A stretch of 64,000 nucleotides of DNA from Papaver somniferum (GCF_003573695.1 NC_039358.1:15500637-15564636), one strand, 5' to 3'. Numbered from the stretch's first letter, positions 1-13,100 are shown. The notes: a model not told the origin generated them from the letters alone. Made by a program: numbers and translations.

Positions 1-709
1 GACTACACATAACAATAACCATTTTTTTTAACTTAACGGCATGAATAGATCTTTTTGATCCAAGCGCATGCTTCTTGTCAGCAGATTACACGATAGTTCC
101 CACGGGTCCTGCATTCCACGCTTGCTTAGGCGACGGAAACAGGGGGAACACACGCATATTGCTATCCAAGTGTTAATACTTATTCCGATTGGTCTAACTG
201 GTCCGGTCTTTTTTTTTTGTTGTTGTTGATAACTCAGTCACTCTAACCCTAGCAAAGGTAACAACTTGAATCGTGTGCCCCACCAAATCACTTGAAATAA
301 AAGAAAACTAAAAATAGAAAGTGAAAAGGACTCGACGAGATATGGCGAAACTATCATGTTATTTCTAACACCTGAGCTCTGTGCTTTTATGAATAGACTC
401 TATAGATGTTTCCATCTAGTCAGATTGGTTCCTCAACTCCTAAAACAAAAATGTTTCCATCCACTTAGATTGGTTAGTGCTATCCTTAATAGGCGTAAAT
501 TTCTAGGCTCTGGAGTTTATTTATTGCAACTTAAAACTAACAAAAAGTTTCTTCCCCACCCCCAAACTTAAATCTAACATTGTCCTCAATGTTTCAAATG
601 AAAGAGCAGTACCAAAAGTAACATAACACGAGGATAAGTTGGAAAGATAGTACCTGGGTGAAAAAAATCAAAAACTAATATACAACATACAATCCGCCTC
701 GATGGTCAA
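1..709 (-). other. 3' noncoding part of the Athila-type element
   Basis: No credible ORF is present. On the minus strand the stretch just after pol contains GAGGACAATGT followed by a G-rich purine tract (rc of 551-569). The same motif pair occurs in the other two gypsy copies of this window, upstream of their 3' LTRs. Bases 1-540 show no LTR start matching 7220-8687, so the 3' LTR is outside the window. An env-like ORF, present in some Athila elements, is not seen here. Confidence 0.6.
551..569 (-). promoter_or_regulatory. polypurine tract-like motif
   Basis: The minus strand reads AAGTTTGGGGGTGGGGAAG. It follows a GAGGACAATGT box by about ten bases, as at 26041-26070 and 34726-34756 in the related elements. 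A polypurine tract would prime plus-strand DNA synthesis, but no LTR start follows within the window, so this may be the internal copy of the motif. Confidence 0.45.
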
Positions 710-2158
710 TCAAGGGTAAACAGGGTCCTCCAGAGGGACCTCCTCAACATCACCTGTAGGAAAGGGCTCTAAAAAGGGTTTCAATCTCTGACCGTTAACC
801 TTCGAAGAACTACTACCATCCGGTGTCTCGATCTCAACAGCTCCATGAGGAAAAACAGTGCGAACAATAAAAGGACCCGTCCACCGAGAACGTAACTTCC
901 CAGGGAAAATATGCAAGCGAGTATCATACAGAAGAACTTTTTGACCTGGAGAAAATGACTTCCGTAAAATGTTTCTATCATGCACAAGTTTCATTTTGTT
1001 CTTATACTCCTTCGCACTATCGTAAGCATCTATACGAATCTCGTCCAACTCATTGAGCTGGAGTTTCCTATGGGCTCCTGCCTCGTCAAGTGAAAAATTT
1101 AGCTGCTTAACATCCCAATAAGCTCTATGTTCTAACTCAACATGTAAGTGACATGCCTTGCCATAAACAAGCTGATAAGGAGACATTCCAATGGGGGTCT
1201 TAAAAGCAGTACGGTAAGCCCATAAGGCATCAGTAAGCCTAGACGACCAGTCTTTCCGATTAGGATTAGCTGTTTTCTCTAATATACGTTTTATCTCCCT
1301 ATTGGAAACCTCTACCTGACCACTAGTTTTTGGATGATACGGGGTAGTTACCTTATGTGTAATACCATATTTCTTCATCAGAAGCCTAAAAGGCCCATTA
1401 CAAAAGTGCGACCCTCCATCACTAATTATAGATCGCGGTGTACCAAAACGTGTAAGAATATTATTTTTCAAGAACTCAATCACAACCCTATGGTCATTGG
1501 TTTTACACGCAACCGCCTCAATCCACTTGGAGACATAGTCTACGGCGACAAGGATGTATAGGTTACCAAAAGAATTAGGAAACGGACCCATAAAGTCAAT
1601 ACCCCACACATCAAAGACCTCAACAATCATAATCGGGTTCAAGGGCATCATGTTCCTACGGGAAATGGTTCCTAATTTTTGGCAACGTTCACAAGTAACG
1701 CAGTAACTATGGGAGTCTTTAAACAACGAAGGCCAATAGAATTCACACTGCAATATCTTAGCAGCAGTCTTCTTAGCACTAAAGTGACCCCCACAAGCAT
1801 GATCATGACAAAAGGAAATAATACTGGACTGGTCACTCTCAGGTATACATCTCCTAATAATCTGGTCTGGACAATTAAACAAATAAGAATCATCCCAAAA
1901 GAAGTGCTTAACCTTAGATAAAAACCTAGAACGATCTTGTTTACCCCAATGTTGGGGCATTCGACCAGTAACAAGATAGTTCACTATATTTGCGTACCAA
2001 GGCGATTGGGTAACAAAGAACAATTGTTCATCAGGAAAGTTATCCCTTATAGGAAGGGAATCATCTGGGGAACTAACAACTAGCCTAGACAAGTGATCTG
2101 CTACAACATTTTCGGCACCCTTTTTGTCTCTAATGTCTGGAGAAAACTCTTGCAACAA
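710..2158 (-). pseudogene. Athila-type integrase segment of pol
   Basis: A 482-codon open frame holding the end of pol. It begins near the RNase H/integrase linker ([11 protein letters not shown] at residues 17-27), followed by a zinc-binding H-H-C-C region at roughly residues 115-160. The catalytic core has its first Asp in GIDFMGPF (about 184), second Asp in ISDGGSHF (about 245) and Glu in [12 protein letters not shown] (about 280), so the D,D-E triad is intact. A basic C-terminal domain follows. The enzyme would join retroelement cDNA to chromosomal DNA. It lies in a different frame from the upstream RT ORF, overlapping it at 2101-2158, so it is separated by a frameshift and probably not expressed as a functional fusion. 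Confidence 0.9.
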
Positions 2159-4473
2159 CAGAATCCACCTAATCCACCTAATGTCTCTAAAATGCTGCTA
2201 CAACATTTTAAAGCAGCATGATCAGTATATATGATGATCTTAGAACCTAAGAGATAGGGTCTAAACTTATCTAAGGCAAACACAATGGCTAATAGCTCCT
2301 TCTCGGTAGTGGTATAGTTCAACTGGGCATCATTCAGAGTTTTGCTAGCATAGTAAATCACATGAAGTAACTTATTTTCTCGCTGACCTAGCACAACACC
2401 AATAGCATAATCTGAAGCATCACACATGATTTCAAATGGTAGGTTCCAGTTGGGTGCCTGGACTATGGGGGCGGTAGTGAGTAATGACTTAAGCTTCTCA
2501 AAAGCCTCTAAACAAGCATCATCAAAGACAAACTTAACATCTTTTGCAAGCAAATTGCAAAGAGGTCTAGACATCAAGCTAAAATCCTTAATGAAACGAC
2601 GATAAAAACCAGCATGCCCTAAGAATGACCTAATATCTCTTACGGTTTTTGGGACCGGTAAAGTTTTAATAAGGTCAACTTTGGCTCTATCTACCTCTAT
2701 ACCCTTTGAAGATACAATATGCCCTAGAACAATTCCTGAACGAACCATAAAGTGACATTTCTCCCAATTAAGCACTAAATTATTTTCCTTACACCTAGTC
2801 AAAACTAATGACAAATGATGCAAGCACTCATCGAAAGATGAACCAAACACTGAAAAATCATCCATAAAGACCTCTAAGAACCGTTCTACCATGTCAAAAA
2901 ATATGCTCATCATGCAACGCTGAAAAGTCGCAGGGGAATTACATAGACCGAAAGGCATGCGTCTATACGCAAAGGTACCAAATGGACAGGTAAAAGTGGT
3001 TTTCTCCGGGTCTTCTGGGGTAATAACGATCTGATTATATCCAGAGTAGCCATCTAAAAAGCAGTAGTGACTATGTCCAGCTAATCTCTCTAGCATCTGG
3101 TCGATGAAGGGAAGGGGAAAGTGGTCCTTCCTAGTGACCTTGTTCAATTTCCTATAGTCAATACAAACACGCCAACCCGTGGTCACTCGGGTCGGGATTA
3201 ACTCATTGTTATCATTCTGGACTACAGTAATACCAGATTTCTTGGAAACAACCTGAACGGGGCAGACCCACTTACTGTCTGAAATAGGGTAGATAATGCC
3301 TGCATCTAATAGCTTAAGAACCTCAGTTCGAACTACTTCTTTCATATTGGGTTTTAGTCGTCGTTGCATCTCCCTAGAAGGTTTGGTGTCTTCCTCTAAA
3401 TAGATCTGATGCATACAAACAGTAGGACTTATACCCTTAATGTCTGATATGGTCCACCCTAAAGCTTCCTTGTTGTTTTGAAGGACGGTTACTAGCCTAC
3501 TTTCCTGATCTCTATCCAAGTCGGAAGAAACAATCACAGGTAAAGTCTCAGACGGGCCTAAAAACACATACTTCAGGGTATCTGGCAATGGTTTTAGGTC
3601 CATCTTAGGAGGCTCTTCTAAAGAAGGAACTAGGGTAGACTTAGAAATTGGTAGTGGTTCGAACTTAGGTTTCCATCCATTCCTAGCATCTAACAAAGGG
3701 GCTGAATCTAACAAAGCATTCACCTCATTAATCACATTATCATCATCAAAATCAATCCCAAAGTGAGCTAGGCATTTCTCTAATGGATCTTCTAACAAAG
3801 TGTTTGGTAATGAATCCTCGACTAATGTTCCTATCATGTTCACCTCTTCTATATTCGATTCATCTAGTTCAGAGGGTAGCTTACTAATATTAAAAATGTT
3901 CAGCTCAATAGTCATATTACCAAAAGACAAATTCATAATACCATTTCGACAGTTAATGATCGCATTGGATGTAGCTAAAAACGGGCGACCTAAAATCACT
4001 GGTATTTTGTTCTCTGGATCAGGGATAGGTTGGGTATCTAGGATAACAAAATCCACCGGATATATAAACTTGTCGACCTCTATGAGAACATCCTCGATCA
4101 CACCACGAGGAATTTTAACGGACCTATCAGCTAACTGAAGTGTCATCTGTGTAGGTTTCATCTCACCAAGTCCTAGATTAAGGTACACATGGTATGGCAA
4201 TAAGTTCACACTGGCTCCTAAGTCAAGCAACGCTTTCTCAACACGGTACTTACCTATTGTACAAGCAATGGTAGGGGACCCTGGGTCTTTATACTTAGGA
4301 GTAGTGGTATTCTGAATAATAGAACTCACATGACTAGCTATGAAGGCTTTCTTCTGGACACTGAGCTTACGCTTTCGCGTACACAAGTCCTTAAGGAACT
4401 TGGCATAAGAGGGAATCTGCCTAATTGCATCTAATAATGGAAGGTTGATATTAACCTGCTTAAAAACCTCCAA
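2101..4473 (-). pseudogene. Athila-type protease, reverse transcriptase and RNase H segment of pol
   Basis: A 790-codon open frame. The aspartic protease has DLGAS at about residues 83-87, the D-L-G variant common in Athila/Tat rather than D-T-G. The RT spans about 340-560, with YRKLNKVTRKDHFPLPFIDQ, DGYSGYNQI and the catalytic box FMDD at about 533-536. RNase H starts with CDASDYAIG at about 683, followed by TTTEKELLAIVFALDKFRPY and YTDHAALK. Shortly after TDHAALK the sequence departs from the family: the usual RNase H tail is replaced by a rearranged stretch with a small inverted repeat, and the frame shifts into the integrase ORF. Catalytic motifs are intact, but the polyprotein is broken at both ends. 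Confidence 0.9.
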
Positions 4474-4548
4474 TATATCATTAAAGTTGGACTCCCTCTT
4501 AGTCGGAACTAGCAGTTGTGGGAATGGGGCTTGGGAACAAAATCAGAC

Positions 4549-6057
4549 TCATCTGACCCTCATTGGTCTCTTTAGAGACTCTATCAGTCTCTCATTCTCT
4601 GGTTCAGACGGGTGAACTACAACATGTTCACTATCAGGCATGGCAACCTTGTTGTCTACTTTCTTTCCACTCCTAAGGGTTGTGACAGCATTCACATGAT
4701 GTATGATTTCTCCCTTTTGGATTAGGTTCAGTATGACTAGGGAACTTTCCATCTTCTCTCTCACTTATAAACTTAGCTATTTGTCCTACTTGAAGTTTTA
4801 ATTCGGCAAGACTTTGGGAAGTATTCTTCAATTCTTGCCTAGTTTCTTGTTGAAAGCTCATGTGGTTCTTTGATAGCATTATGAGATTTTCCTCTAAGGC
4901 AGAGATGTTTTTCTCGGAAGTGTTCTGAAACTGAGTTTGACCCGAAGAGTTCTTAAAACCAAATCCTGGGGGAGGCTGAGAATTACTAGACTGTCCTTGA
5001 TTCTGACCCTTAGACCAAGAAAAATTAGGATGGTTTCTCCAACCAGGATTGTAGGTCTCTGAGTATGGGTCAATCTTCTGACGGTTCTCAAACCTAGCAT
5101 TATTATAGACAGCATGAGCTTGCTCTTCACTAACCTGACCTTCCCAAAATGAATTATCGGGCTCTATTCCACAACTAGAGACTTGAGAGGCTCTATTAGG
5201 TTCAACAAGGGACCTATTTTTAGACTGACCCATTTCCAAAGCTTCTAACCTTCTAGACAAAGCAGCAAACTTAGCATCAGACACAAAACTCGTATCTACC
5301 ACATTGGTGCTACTTCTATTGACCAAGAGTCTTTTAGGGGGTTCAACACAAGATTCCCACTGTTGGGATTTTTCAGCGATAACTTCTAAGAAGGTAAAAG
5401 CATCATCAGCACTTTTACTAGTGAACTCACCAGCGCACATAGACTCAACCATGGCTTTGGTCGAATAGTCTAAACCATCATAAATAATTTGTACGAGTTT
5501 CATCTTATCAAATCCATGGTGAGGACACTGAGATAGGAGATCATTGAATCTCTCTAAAAATCTATAAAGAGACTCTCCCTCTTGTTGCACACTAGCACTA
5601 ATTGTCTGCCTAACAGCTGCAGTTTTATGCTTAGGGTAGAATTTCATATAGAAAGCGGCAATAAGTTCCTGCCATGTTTCAATGGATTCAGATGGTAGGT
5701 TGTTCAGCCAGGTCTTGGCTTTATCTCTCAAGGAAAAGGGAAACATCTTAAGTTTCAAGACTTCATCAGTAAGGTCTTTTATTCTAATTGTCCCACAAAT
5801 TTCCTCAAAGTCCCTAATATGGAAATAAGGGTTCTCATCATCTTTTCCTAAGAATATAGGGATCATCTGAGAATACTAGGTTTTATCTCGAAATTAGCCG
5901 TAGTGGCTGGCAATTTAATGCACGAAGCTCGGTTGGTCCTAGTTGGGAACATGTAATCTTTCAAAGTTGCCATCGCTGGCACAACAGAAGTACTAGGGGT
6001 ATTTTTCACGAAGAGACAGATTCTCAAAACTGAAGTTTCCAAAAACAGGGCTCTCAA
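4549..6057 (-). pseudogene. gag of the Athila-type element, in three frames
   Basis: The main ORF (4673-5866, 397 codons) is a retrotransposon gag: it starts with an IPIFLGKDDENPYFHIRDFE motif and continues with AKTWLNNLPSESI and FYPKHKTAAVRQTI, typical of Athila/Tat capsids. The capsid N-terminus is in another frame at 5863-6057; the two join around 5870-5880, where one base appears to be missing. The C-terminal part (ending in TTLRSGK) moves to a third frame at 4549-4764, with the shift near 4720. Further stops separate it from the protease at about 4480-4545. A CCHC zinc knuckle is not visible. Gag would form the particle shell, but this copy cannot make a continuous protein. Confidence 0.85.
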
Positions 6058-7200
6058 AAGAACAATCTTCGAGCTCCCTGCTTAAATCAGAAGAACTACT
6101 AGGTTTTTCGCTAATCAATCGACCTAGAGTATCTCTTTTCCAAGCCCTATTAACAAAATCGGGCATACACTAAAAAAATCAAAAAAATAAAAATCCTAAC
6201 AGGAAGGTTCTAGCAATCACACAGCAGGCTGACTCGACTTTACCACAGCAAACCTAGAGATTTCTAGCAAACAACAAGCATGATGGCTCACTTAGATTGT
6301 TTCTAGACCAGCTTCTATCTCTCGAAGGGAATTCGTTACAATTTAAGCAAACCCCTCTGGAATCAATCCGAGTCAAAGTAAGTTGAATCGAGGCGAGGGA
6401 AGCTTAGTGGAGCTTTGATACCCAAGGCCTCACCGCAGTACAAGGCGGCGCAGTCACGCATTCAACTCACAGAAACCGTCATGAACTTCGAAGTATGCTA
6501 AAAGAATAACCAATATCCTTCGAAAAATTTTCCTAACAAGCTCGATACCCTATAGGTCTCTTTCTAATCAGATTTTAAAGCTTGGGTTCGCGTTAGGTTT
6601 TGTTCTCCTAAAGCGGGCAAGAAGGGAGCGGTGATGAAATCCGAACCCTTATCTTGTTTAGGCCAGGCCTTGCCCTTTACTAGGAAAATAAAGACAGTCC
6701 AAATCCTCAATCAATTCACCTTAAGGAGTACAGTAACTCGCTTGCAGGAGATTCGCGAGTGTTTCGATTGGACTTACCTCCCGTACCAGACGGGGGATGA
6801 ACCGTTGTCGTCGACTCGGGCCACGACTCCTATGCCGTGTGCGAACCCGAGGGGCCGAGGTGATATTGTAATCACCGTCCTTCCCTGCACACAGTTTGTA
6901 TTTAACTACCCTTCCGTAGGGTTTAAAAAAATAATAATAAAGTCCAAGAGTCCAGTCCAAAGTCCAAATAAAGTAAAGTGCAAAAGAAAAAAAAATAACC
7001 TAAAAATATATAAAAATCTCTCTTTTTTTCTCTCTTTTCTATATATAAAACAAAAAAAATTCTCTTTCGCTCCTTCCGCTTTAAGCTTTTCCTTCCAAGG
7101 TCCTTAGTACTCCACTTCGAACCTGCAAATCAAAGACAAAAAGAAACGTAAAAAGGAAAAAAAAATAAACCTAAAAAAAATTCTACCTAAGCACACCCTC
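6058..7200 (-). other. leader of the Athila-type element between primer site and gag
   Basis: About 1.1 kb with no convincing ORF in the sense orientation. A GC-richer stretch at 6770-6890 stands out from the AT-rich surroundings. Its position between primer-binding site and gag makes it the packaging/leader region by comparison with the family. Open frames on the plus strand (6631-7107) have no recognisable domain. Confidence 0.6.
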
Positions 7201-7213
7201 CGCGGCGGCGCCA
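7201..7213 (-). promoter_or_regulatory. primer-binding site, tRNA-Asp-like
   Basis: The minus strand reads TGGCGCCGCCGCG, six bases inside the LTR edge. The first eight bases match the complement of the plant tRNA-Asp 3' end (TGGCGCCG), the usual Athila/Tat primer, and the rest has drifted. It would prime minus-strand cDNA synthesis. Confidence 0.75.
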
Positions 7214-7219
7214 AAAATT

Positions 7220-8687
7220 TGATGTATTTTCAAAAGTTGTTGTAGATAGTGGTTTTAAAACAGGGTTCTTTTCAGACTTGTGAAGATAGATTTTTTTTTA
7301 AAACTTAGAAATGTAACAAAATTAAACAAAGTGATGTGAATTTTTATGGAGAAAAATAGAGGTGAAGATTCCACCATTCAATAATATTTATGTAATGTTA
7401 TTTAATTTTTAATTATGCAAATTAAACAATTGATTTGATTCTTAATAATTGCCAAAAGCAGATTTCCAAAATATCAAATGTTAGTTGCAAGCATAATGCA
7501 TCAAGAGTATAAAACTAAGCATGCATTATCAAGAGAAAATACAATTGATTAATAAAAACCATTTAAATTATATTTTTTTCAATGCAATTAATCATATAAA
7601 AATATTGCAAAAATTAAATAAATAACAATTACCACATAAATATTGTGTGAATGGCTTCCTCCGTCACCCCTGGATTGGGTTTAGCTCATCATGGTGTAAT
7701 ACATCTCAAAAGATTTTATTAATGCTCAAATTGATTACAAATGATGAAATAAGAAGAAAATCGTTTTAAGACCGTTCTTTGCGACCTACAGAAAGCGTCA
7801 GGTAACAACGGCACTTTAGAAGTGTTGTAAGCACAACACCGAAGTCGCGGGAAAGGAACTGAGAGTTATCGCAAATATGCGACACTAGTCAGCGACTCTC
7901 CTGGACTGTACAATGTTCTTCGTGTTCTTGGCTGAGCAGCAGCAGAACTTCTTCGCCTGTCGACCTCTTCTTTTGATTCTCTCGGCTCTAACTCTCTCCC
8001 AATGACTTGCTAACCTCTTTTCGATGAATTAGGCTAGTATTTATAGTGTTTTGGAGCCCGAAAATACTAACATCAATGCGTATAATTTCCCATTAATCCT
8101 CTAAATGATCGCTGCCCAGAAATAGGAATAATTACCAAATTTAGATTCTCCACACGTTAACTCACTCCCTGTACGCTCCTAATCAGCTTCTCCACACCTC
8201 AGAAGCTTTCCCACGCCTCCACATCACTCCATGCATAGCAGAAACACGATTGAGCTCGTGTTCAATTCACGTTGCTATGTTTTGAGCTCGTGAATAAAAA
8301 CGAGCTTTCCAGCCAATGTCGATCAAATTCGATGCCCAAAATGTCTTCCAAACATCATGCAGAACTGTTCTTCGTTTCCCGCCAATTTTCAGTTTTCAAA
8401 CGAAGAAGAAAGGGTGTCCCCCTATCCTGAACTGGAGTGAGAATAACAGCTGCCTTGGGGTGACCTGGGGGTGCCCCTTAGTAATTAGGTTACCCCTTAT
8501 CCAAAAGCGAGAGTCCGAATAACACTTGTCCTCCGGGTGCCAAAATCAACTTTTCGAGCCGAATTTTCCAAAAATATTTATTTCCAAAAAATACCTACAA
8601 ATACATAAAATAACAAAATTAGTACAAAATCGAGTGCCAACAATATATAGTATTGAGATCAAATTAGACACAAAAATGTGTCTATCA
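7220..8687 (-). repeat. 5' LTR of the Athila-type element
   Basis: A 1468-bp LTR bounded on the minus strand by TGATAGACAC at 8687 and ACATCA at 7220, i.e. TG...CA ends, with the primer site six bases further in. The first 120 bases on the minus strand are clearly related to the start of the solo LTR at 29282, and both end in TACATCA. The other LTR of the pair is off the window. The host sequence next to it begins GGAGT (8688-8692), the expected target-site copy to look for beyond base 1. Confidence 0.8.
8037..8046 (-). promoter_or_regulatory. LTR TATA box
   Basis: The minus strand reads CTATAAATAC, about 640 bases into the LTR, the only good TATA-like match in this stretch. It is the likely core promoter for the element's transcript. 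Confidence 0.5.
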
Positions 8688-8908
8688 GGAGTCACTAATT
8701 TCTTCTGAACAACCTCCCTGGGATTTATCAGAAGACGAAATGCTGGAGTTTTGAGGCATTTTTCAGTTCCCTGCTGAACCTCGAAGAATGCATCATCTAT
8801 GTTTGAAACATTTTTGATTCCAGGAGTTTCTTCTTCTTCATCACCAATGGAAGTTTCATCCATACATGTGTCGTCTCTGGAGGCGTCATTTTCTTGGAAG
8901 TCAGACAT
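8688..8908 (-). pseudogene. fragment of an unidentified acidic reading frame interrupted by the Athila insertion
   Basis: The minus-strand frame starts with ATG at 8908 (MSDFQENDASRDDTC), is rich in Asp and Glu (GDEEEETPG), and runs without a stop into the LTR edge at 8687. I do not recognise the family. It could be the start of another retrotransposon's first ORF or of a host gene cut by the insertion; the remainder would lie left of base 1. Codon composition looks coding-like, but nothing more can be said. Confidence 0.35.
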
Positions 8909-8941
8909 CCTTGCGAAGTAGTTGTAATGTGTACAAAACAC

Positions 8942-10190
8942 TCTACTTCAATACATCATCATACAAGATGCAAACTTCTACAATATGATGGAATTCCACA
9001 GTTTAACGACAAAATGCTCATGCAAGCATCTACAAAACGGTAACTCTTAACTCTTACCCTTTTACGATTCCACTAACAATAGTGATTGTGTAATGCAAGA
9101 GTTAGCACTTCAAAAACTTGCTCGTTTCTTCGAATCTACAAAAGACGAGCAAAACTAAGGTTTTCATAAGGTCATGAACACTTAAAAAATACGAACATTA
9201 GTCATCGAATTACGAAAACTAAACAAATATTTCATCATAAATAATTGTTTGCTATTAATATTGCTCAAAGTCAAGCTTTAGTTTTCAAAAATATGTATAT
9301 CCATATATATATATATACAAATGTGATTAACTCACGTAAAAAATTAAAAAAAAATTGATGTGAGCCCAGGCTCACGTGATTTTATAAAAAAAAAATTGTG
9401 GATGTTCCACGGTTTTAAAAAAAAAAAGAAAATCTCTTTTCCTTCGTACGATCGTCTTTCTTTGAAACGAAGGTTTATTTCGGTTTTGTGAAAAGTTCAA
9501 AATAAAGTTTTGGTTTCCATGAAAGCTCATAAAAAAAATTTATCACTGGACACAAGTTTATTTCAAAAGAAAAATCTATCAAGCTAGGGATTATTGCTAG
9601 TCTCTTGAACTAACGATCGAACGAACATACGTTTAATAAAATAAGGGGTTTTCTATAAAATTCACACTCAATATATGCACATGTATATAACTTCAACGTG
9701 ATCAACGCATGAACAATTCATGAAATCATCAAAAAAAAAAATTACCTGTCGGTGCCGGCCGGAATATGGCCGGACGGGTCGGATGGCGGCAACGGCTCCG
9801 GCGAAAATTTTCTCCTGTTCTCTCATGTGCTCTGACGTGAAGGTGATGAAGGTAGGAAGGTGGTGGTAGGTCGAGGGAAAGAAATAAGAAAAAAAGGATT
9901 AATTCCCTTTTATATCAAATTTTATTTCCAAAACCTAATCTCACAAGGATTTCCTTATTAAGCCCGGCCCGTGAATCCTAATTCGACCAAGATCCCACCA
10001 TCGAGTCAGCGGTTCTACACCAATTTATGATTCATTAGACGGTACTCTATCATGCCGCTGGGATCTTCGTTCAAGCCGTGGTTCGCTGGCGCGATCGAAA
10101 ATCCGGTAACATCTTATCTTATAACTAAGTTCAATTGCTTATTTAGTTCATAACTGGAAAATCACCATTTAGTGCTGACTGAGGAACATG
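8942..10190. other. AT-rich spacer, no gene recognised
   Basis: Contains homopolymer runs, a TA microsatellite at about 9300-9317 and a GC-rich patch at 9755-9805 (GCCGGCCGG). I see no ORF, RNA gene or clear repeat boundary. The patch plus the acidic frame downstream on the minus strand may together be the 5' part of an unrecognised element. Confidence 0.4.
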
Positions 10191-10199
10191 ACTGCGCTC

Positions 10200-13100
10200 A
10201 CTAAGCAGGGGACTTAATGTAGATGGTAGATTTTCAACAAGGGTTCAAATCATAAAACCATAATCGTAATGCTCCTGATCCAGCAATCAGATGAGTATTG
10301 AGGCTCGTGTCTCTCGTCGAAGCATGAAATCTCATGCCGCATGAATCTCTGATTGAGAATACTATCTCTCAGAGTATATACATATGTGCAGTCTCTCAGC
10401 TAAGGCAACAACATATCTCATGAATGCTGGGCAATTTCAGTAATTGCTTCTATATAGAATCGAAAGATTAGACGGCTCCTAGACAAGTTACCTGCTAGTA
10501 TAGAGCAATAACGTCTTTAGGATGTAACAATGTTTTCCCTGACTATATGAAAGAAATATGACGCTTCAACAAGCTCATATCACTCAATCCTGAATAATTA
10601 ATGCTCTTAGACGATCGCGCTAGTATAGAGTTATCAATTAATTATTTCTAAATTATTAAATTCATTAACTGAATCCCTGGAAAATATTCTACATTATTCA
10701 TAATATTTCGTCACTTCAATTTGTGGTTCTTCCCAGCAGAATTCCACGGGTTAGTGATAAATATTCAACATACGGGCGTCTGAGTAGCTATCGATTAAGC
10801 CCCGAATAAAATGGTGCAAGTGTATTCAGCAATAATGCGCAAACGAGCATCTGAATGCACGAACGAGCACTCCAAAATACGAAGGAATGATGAACCTATG
10901 CAAAATAAGAAGAAAAATAATAATAAAAAAAAAATATTAGCAAAGGTGTCAGGGATTGGGCCCACCGGCTGGCCAGTCACGCCGTGGCCAGTTTTATATT
11001 TTATCATATTTTATTATTTTTCCCTGATCTCATGAAAATCCCTTCATTTGAACAAATCTCCTTCGTCTCAAGGAAACTCCCCAGTCTCATGGTGTTTCCT
11101 CGTACCAAAGAAATAATAAAATTTAAGAAAGGTGTCTCGGGACCGGGAGCACTAGCCGGCCGGCCATGCCCTAGCCGTGGCCGGTCCCACATCTCATGAT
11201 TCCTTATTATTTTATTATTTCCCTCATCCCATGAAATTTCCCTGATTTCATGATATTTCCCTCAACTCATGAAAATAATATAAAATTAGGAAAAAGTTCA
11301 CGGGACGGGCACATTGGCCGGCCGGCCATGCCCTAGACGTGGACGGTCCCACATGCCCTTGTCTCATTATTTTAATATTATTTGTTTTCCTCATCTCATG
11401 GAAACTCCCTCACTTCAAGTAAAATCCTTAGTTTCAATAAACTCCTTTATTTCATGATATTTCCCTAAAGTCATGAAAATAATATAAAATTAGGAAAAGT
11501 GCCATGGGACCGTGCTCATTGGCCGGACGGTCATGCCTTAGCCATAGCCGGTCCTACACTTCATGAATCCCTATTTTACTATTATTATTTCCATAATCTC
11601 ATGGAAATTCCTTGATCTCATGAAATTCCTCAGTTTTATGGTATTTCGCTCACATCATGAAAAATACATAAAATTGCATAAAATTGGGAAAAAGTGTTGC
11701 GGGACCGAGCTTGCTAGCTAGCCGTCCATGCCCTAGCCGTGGACGGTCCCACTCCTTGCAATTTCCTATTTTATTAGTAATTATTTTCATCATCTCATGA
11801 AGATTCCCCAGTTTCAGCAAAACCCTGAATCCTTCATATTTTCTCAAAATGTTGCTCAAGTGCGCATCAGAAAATATCGAAACTCTCAGGACTAAGACAC
11901 GGACATTATGGTGACACGGGCATTTCTCCATGACATACCAAGGCCGGCCCTGAGGCTTGCAAAGAGCCGGTCCCACGTGTTTTAACAATTTTGACCTAAT
12001 TTGCTCAATTGCTCATATTGGGTCCAAACTTTCTTAAACAACTTGGAATTTGCTCAAATAACCATCAGCTGGTCCCATGACCACCAAGCGTCGGTCTCAT
12101 GCCCTCTTGATCGGTCCCTCATCTGTCCATAATCAGGTTTTACTACCTAGCGCTCACACGAGCATTATTTTAATAGATGATTAAACCACCATTTAATCAT
12201 CCTTTCACTAACTGGTCTTCAAGAGATTTTGGTATTTTGCTCACTTGAGCATACGGGCATGACATGGTCGATTCCTCATCCCCTGTAGCCGGTCCCTCCT
12301 TCACTCCGTGGTTGATTTTCAATAAATCATCAATTGATCAAAAATTAGGGTTTCGAAGAGCTCGGCAAAAACATGATTCTGAGCAGATTCAAACGCTAAT
12401 AATTTTATGTTGATCCCATGATCAACACTTTAATAATTATGCTCGGTTCAGATGTCAGCATCTTAAATTAACATTTTGCTCAGACGATTAATATTCTCAG
12501 ACTAAGGAATATTGGTTCAACTATCAATATTCAGCGATACTGACAATTCACCAGACAAGCAACATTTGCTCAGATGAGCAATATTTTGCTCGAATATTGG
12601 TTCAACTATCAATATTCAACGATTCAGCAACATTTTCTCATCTTAGGTTATCAACATTTATTCGATACCTTCTTCTCAACAGACATGTTCAATTCATGAG
12701 TCTCAGAAAATTTACAAATCACGTTCGACTCAGCAATACAAGGACCCATCGTCCCATGAAGTCAGCAACTGACTCCACAATCACTAGACATCAATCGTGT
12801 CACATGGGGGATATTAACTAGAATTTTGGTCTGGCGGTCTACAGAACATGTGTTCATACACACGACGAGAATGTGAGCAAGTCGTGCAATCAGTTGGAGG
12901 AGTTAGCAAAGTAGTGGGTGGAAAATCAACCAAGTCTATGCACGATGAGAAACTGGTTTTAACACGATTTACATTTCTCCACTCCTTGACTCCAGCAACT
13001 GTCACACTTTATGGGATAAAGGTATTTACAATTCTAGCAATATAAATAAGTCTCTGGATCATGATTGAAAAAAGGGACAATCTCTGGTCAAGCAAACAAC

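Larger units (their letters stand above)
1..8687 (-). mobile_element. Athila/Tat-type Ty3-gypsy retrotransposon, 5' LTR to past pol, truncated by window edge
   Basis: Reading on the minus strand from 8687 downward, the order is 5' LTR, tRNA-Asp-like primer site, leader, gag, protease, reverse transcriptase, RNase H, integrase, then a purine-rich tract near 551-569. The domain order (integrase after RNase H) is that of Ty3-gypsy. The protease motif DLGAS, the RT box FMDDFSVFG and the integrase motif [12 protein letters not shown] are typical of the Athila/Tat group. The coding part carries several frameshifts and stops, so the copy is not autonomous. The 3' LTR and the second target-site copy must lie to the left of base 1. 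Confidence 0.9.

Noticed and set aside
6631..7107. 158-codon plus-strand ORF
   Set aside because: Antisense to the leader of the Athila-type element, ends in low-complexity Lys/Phe/Ser; no domain.
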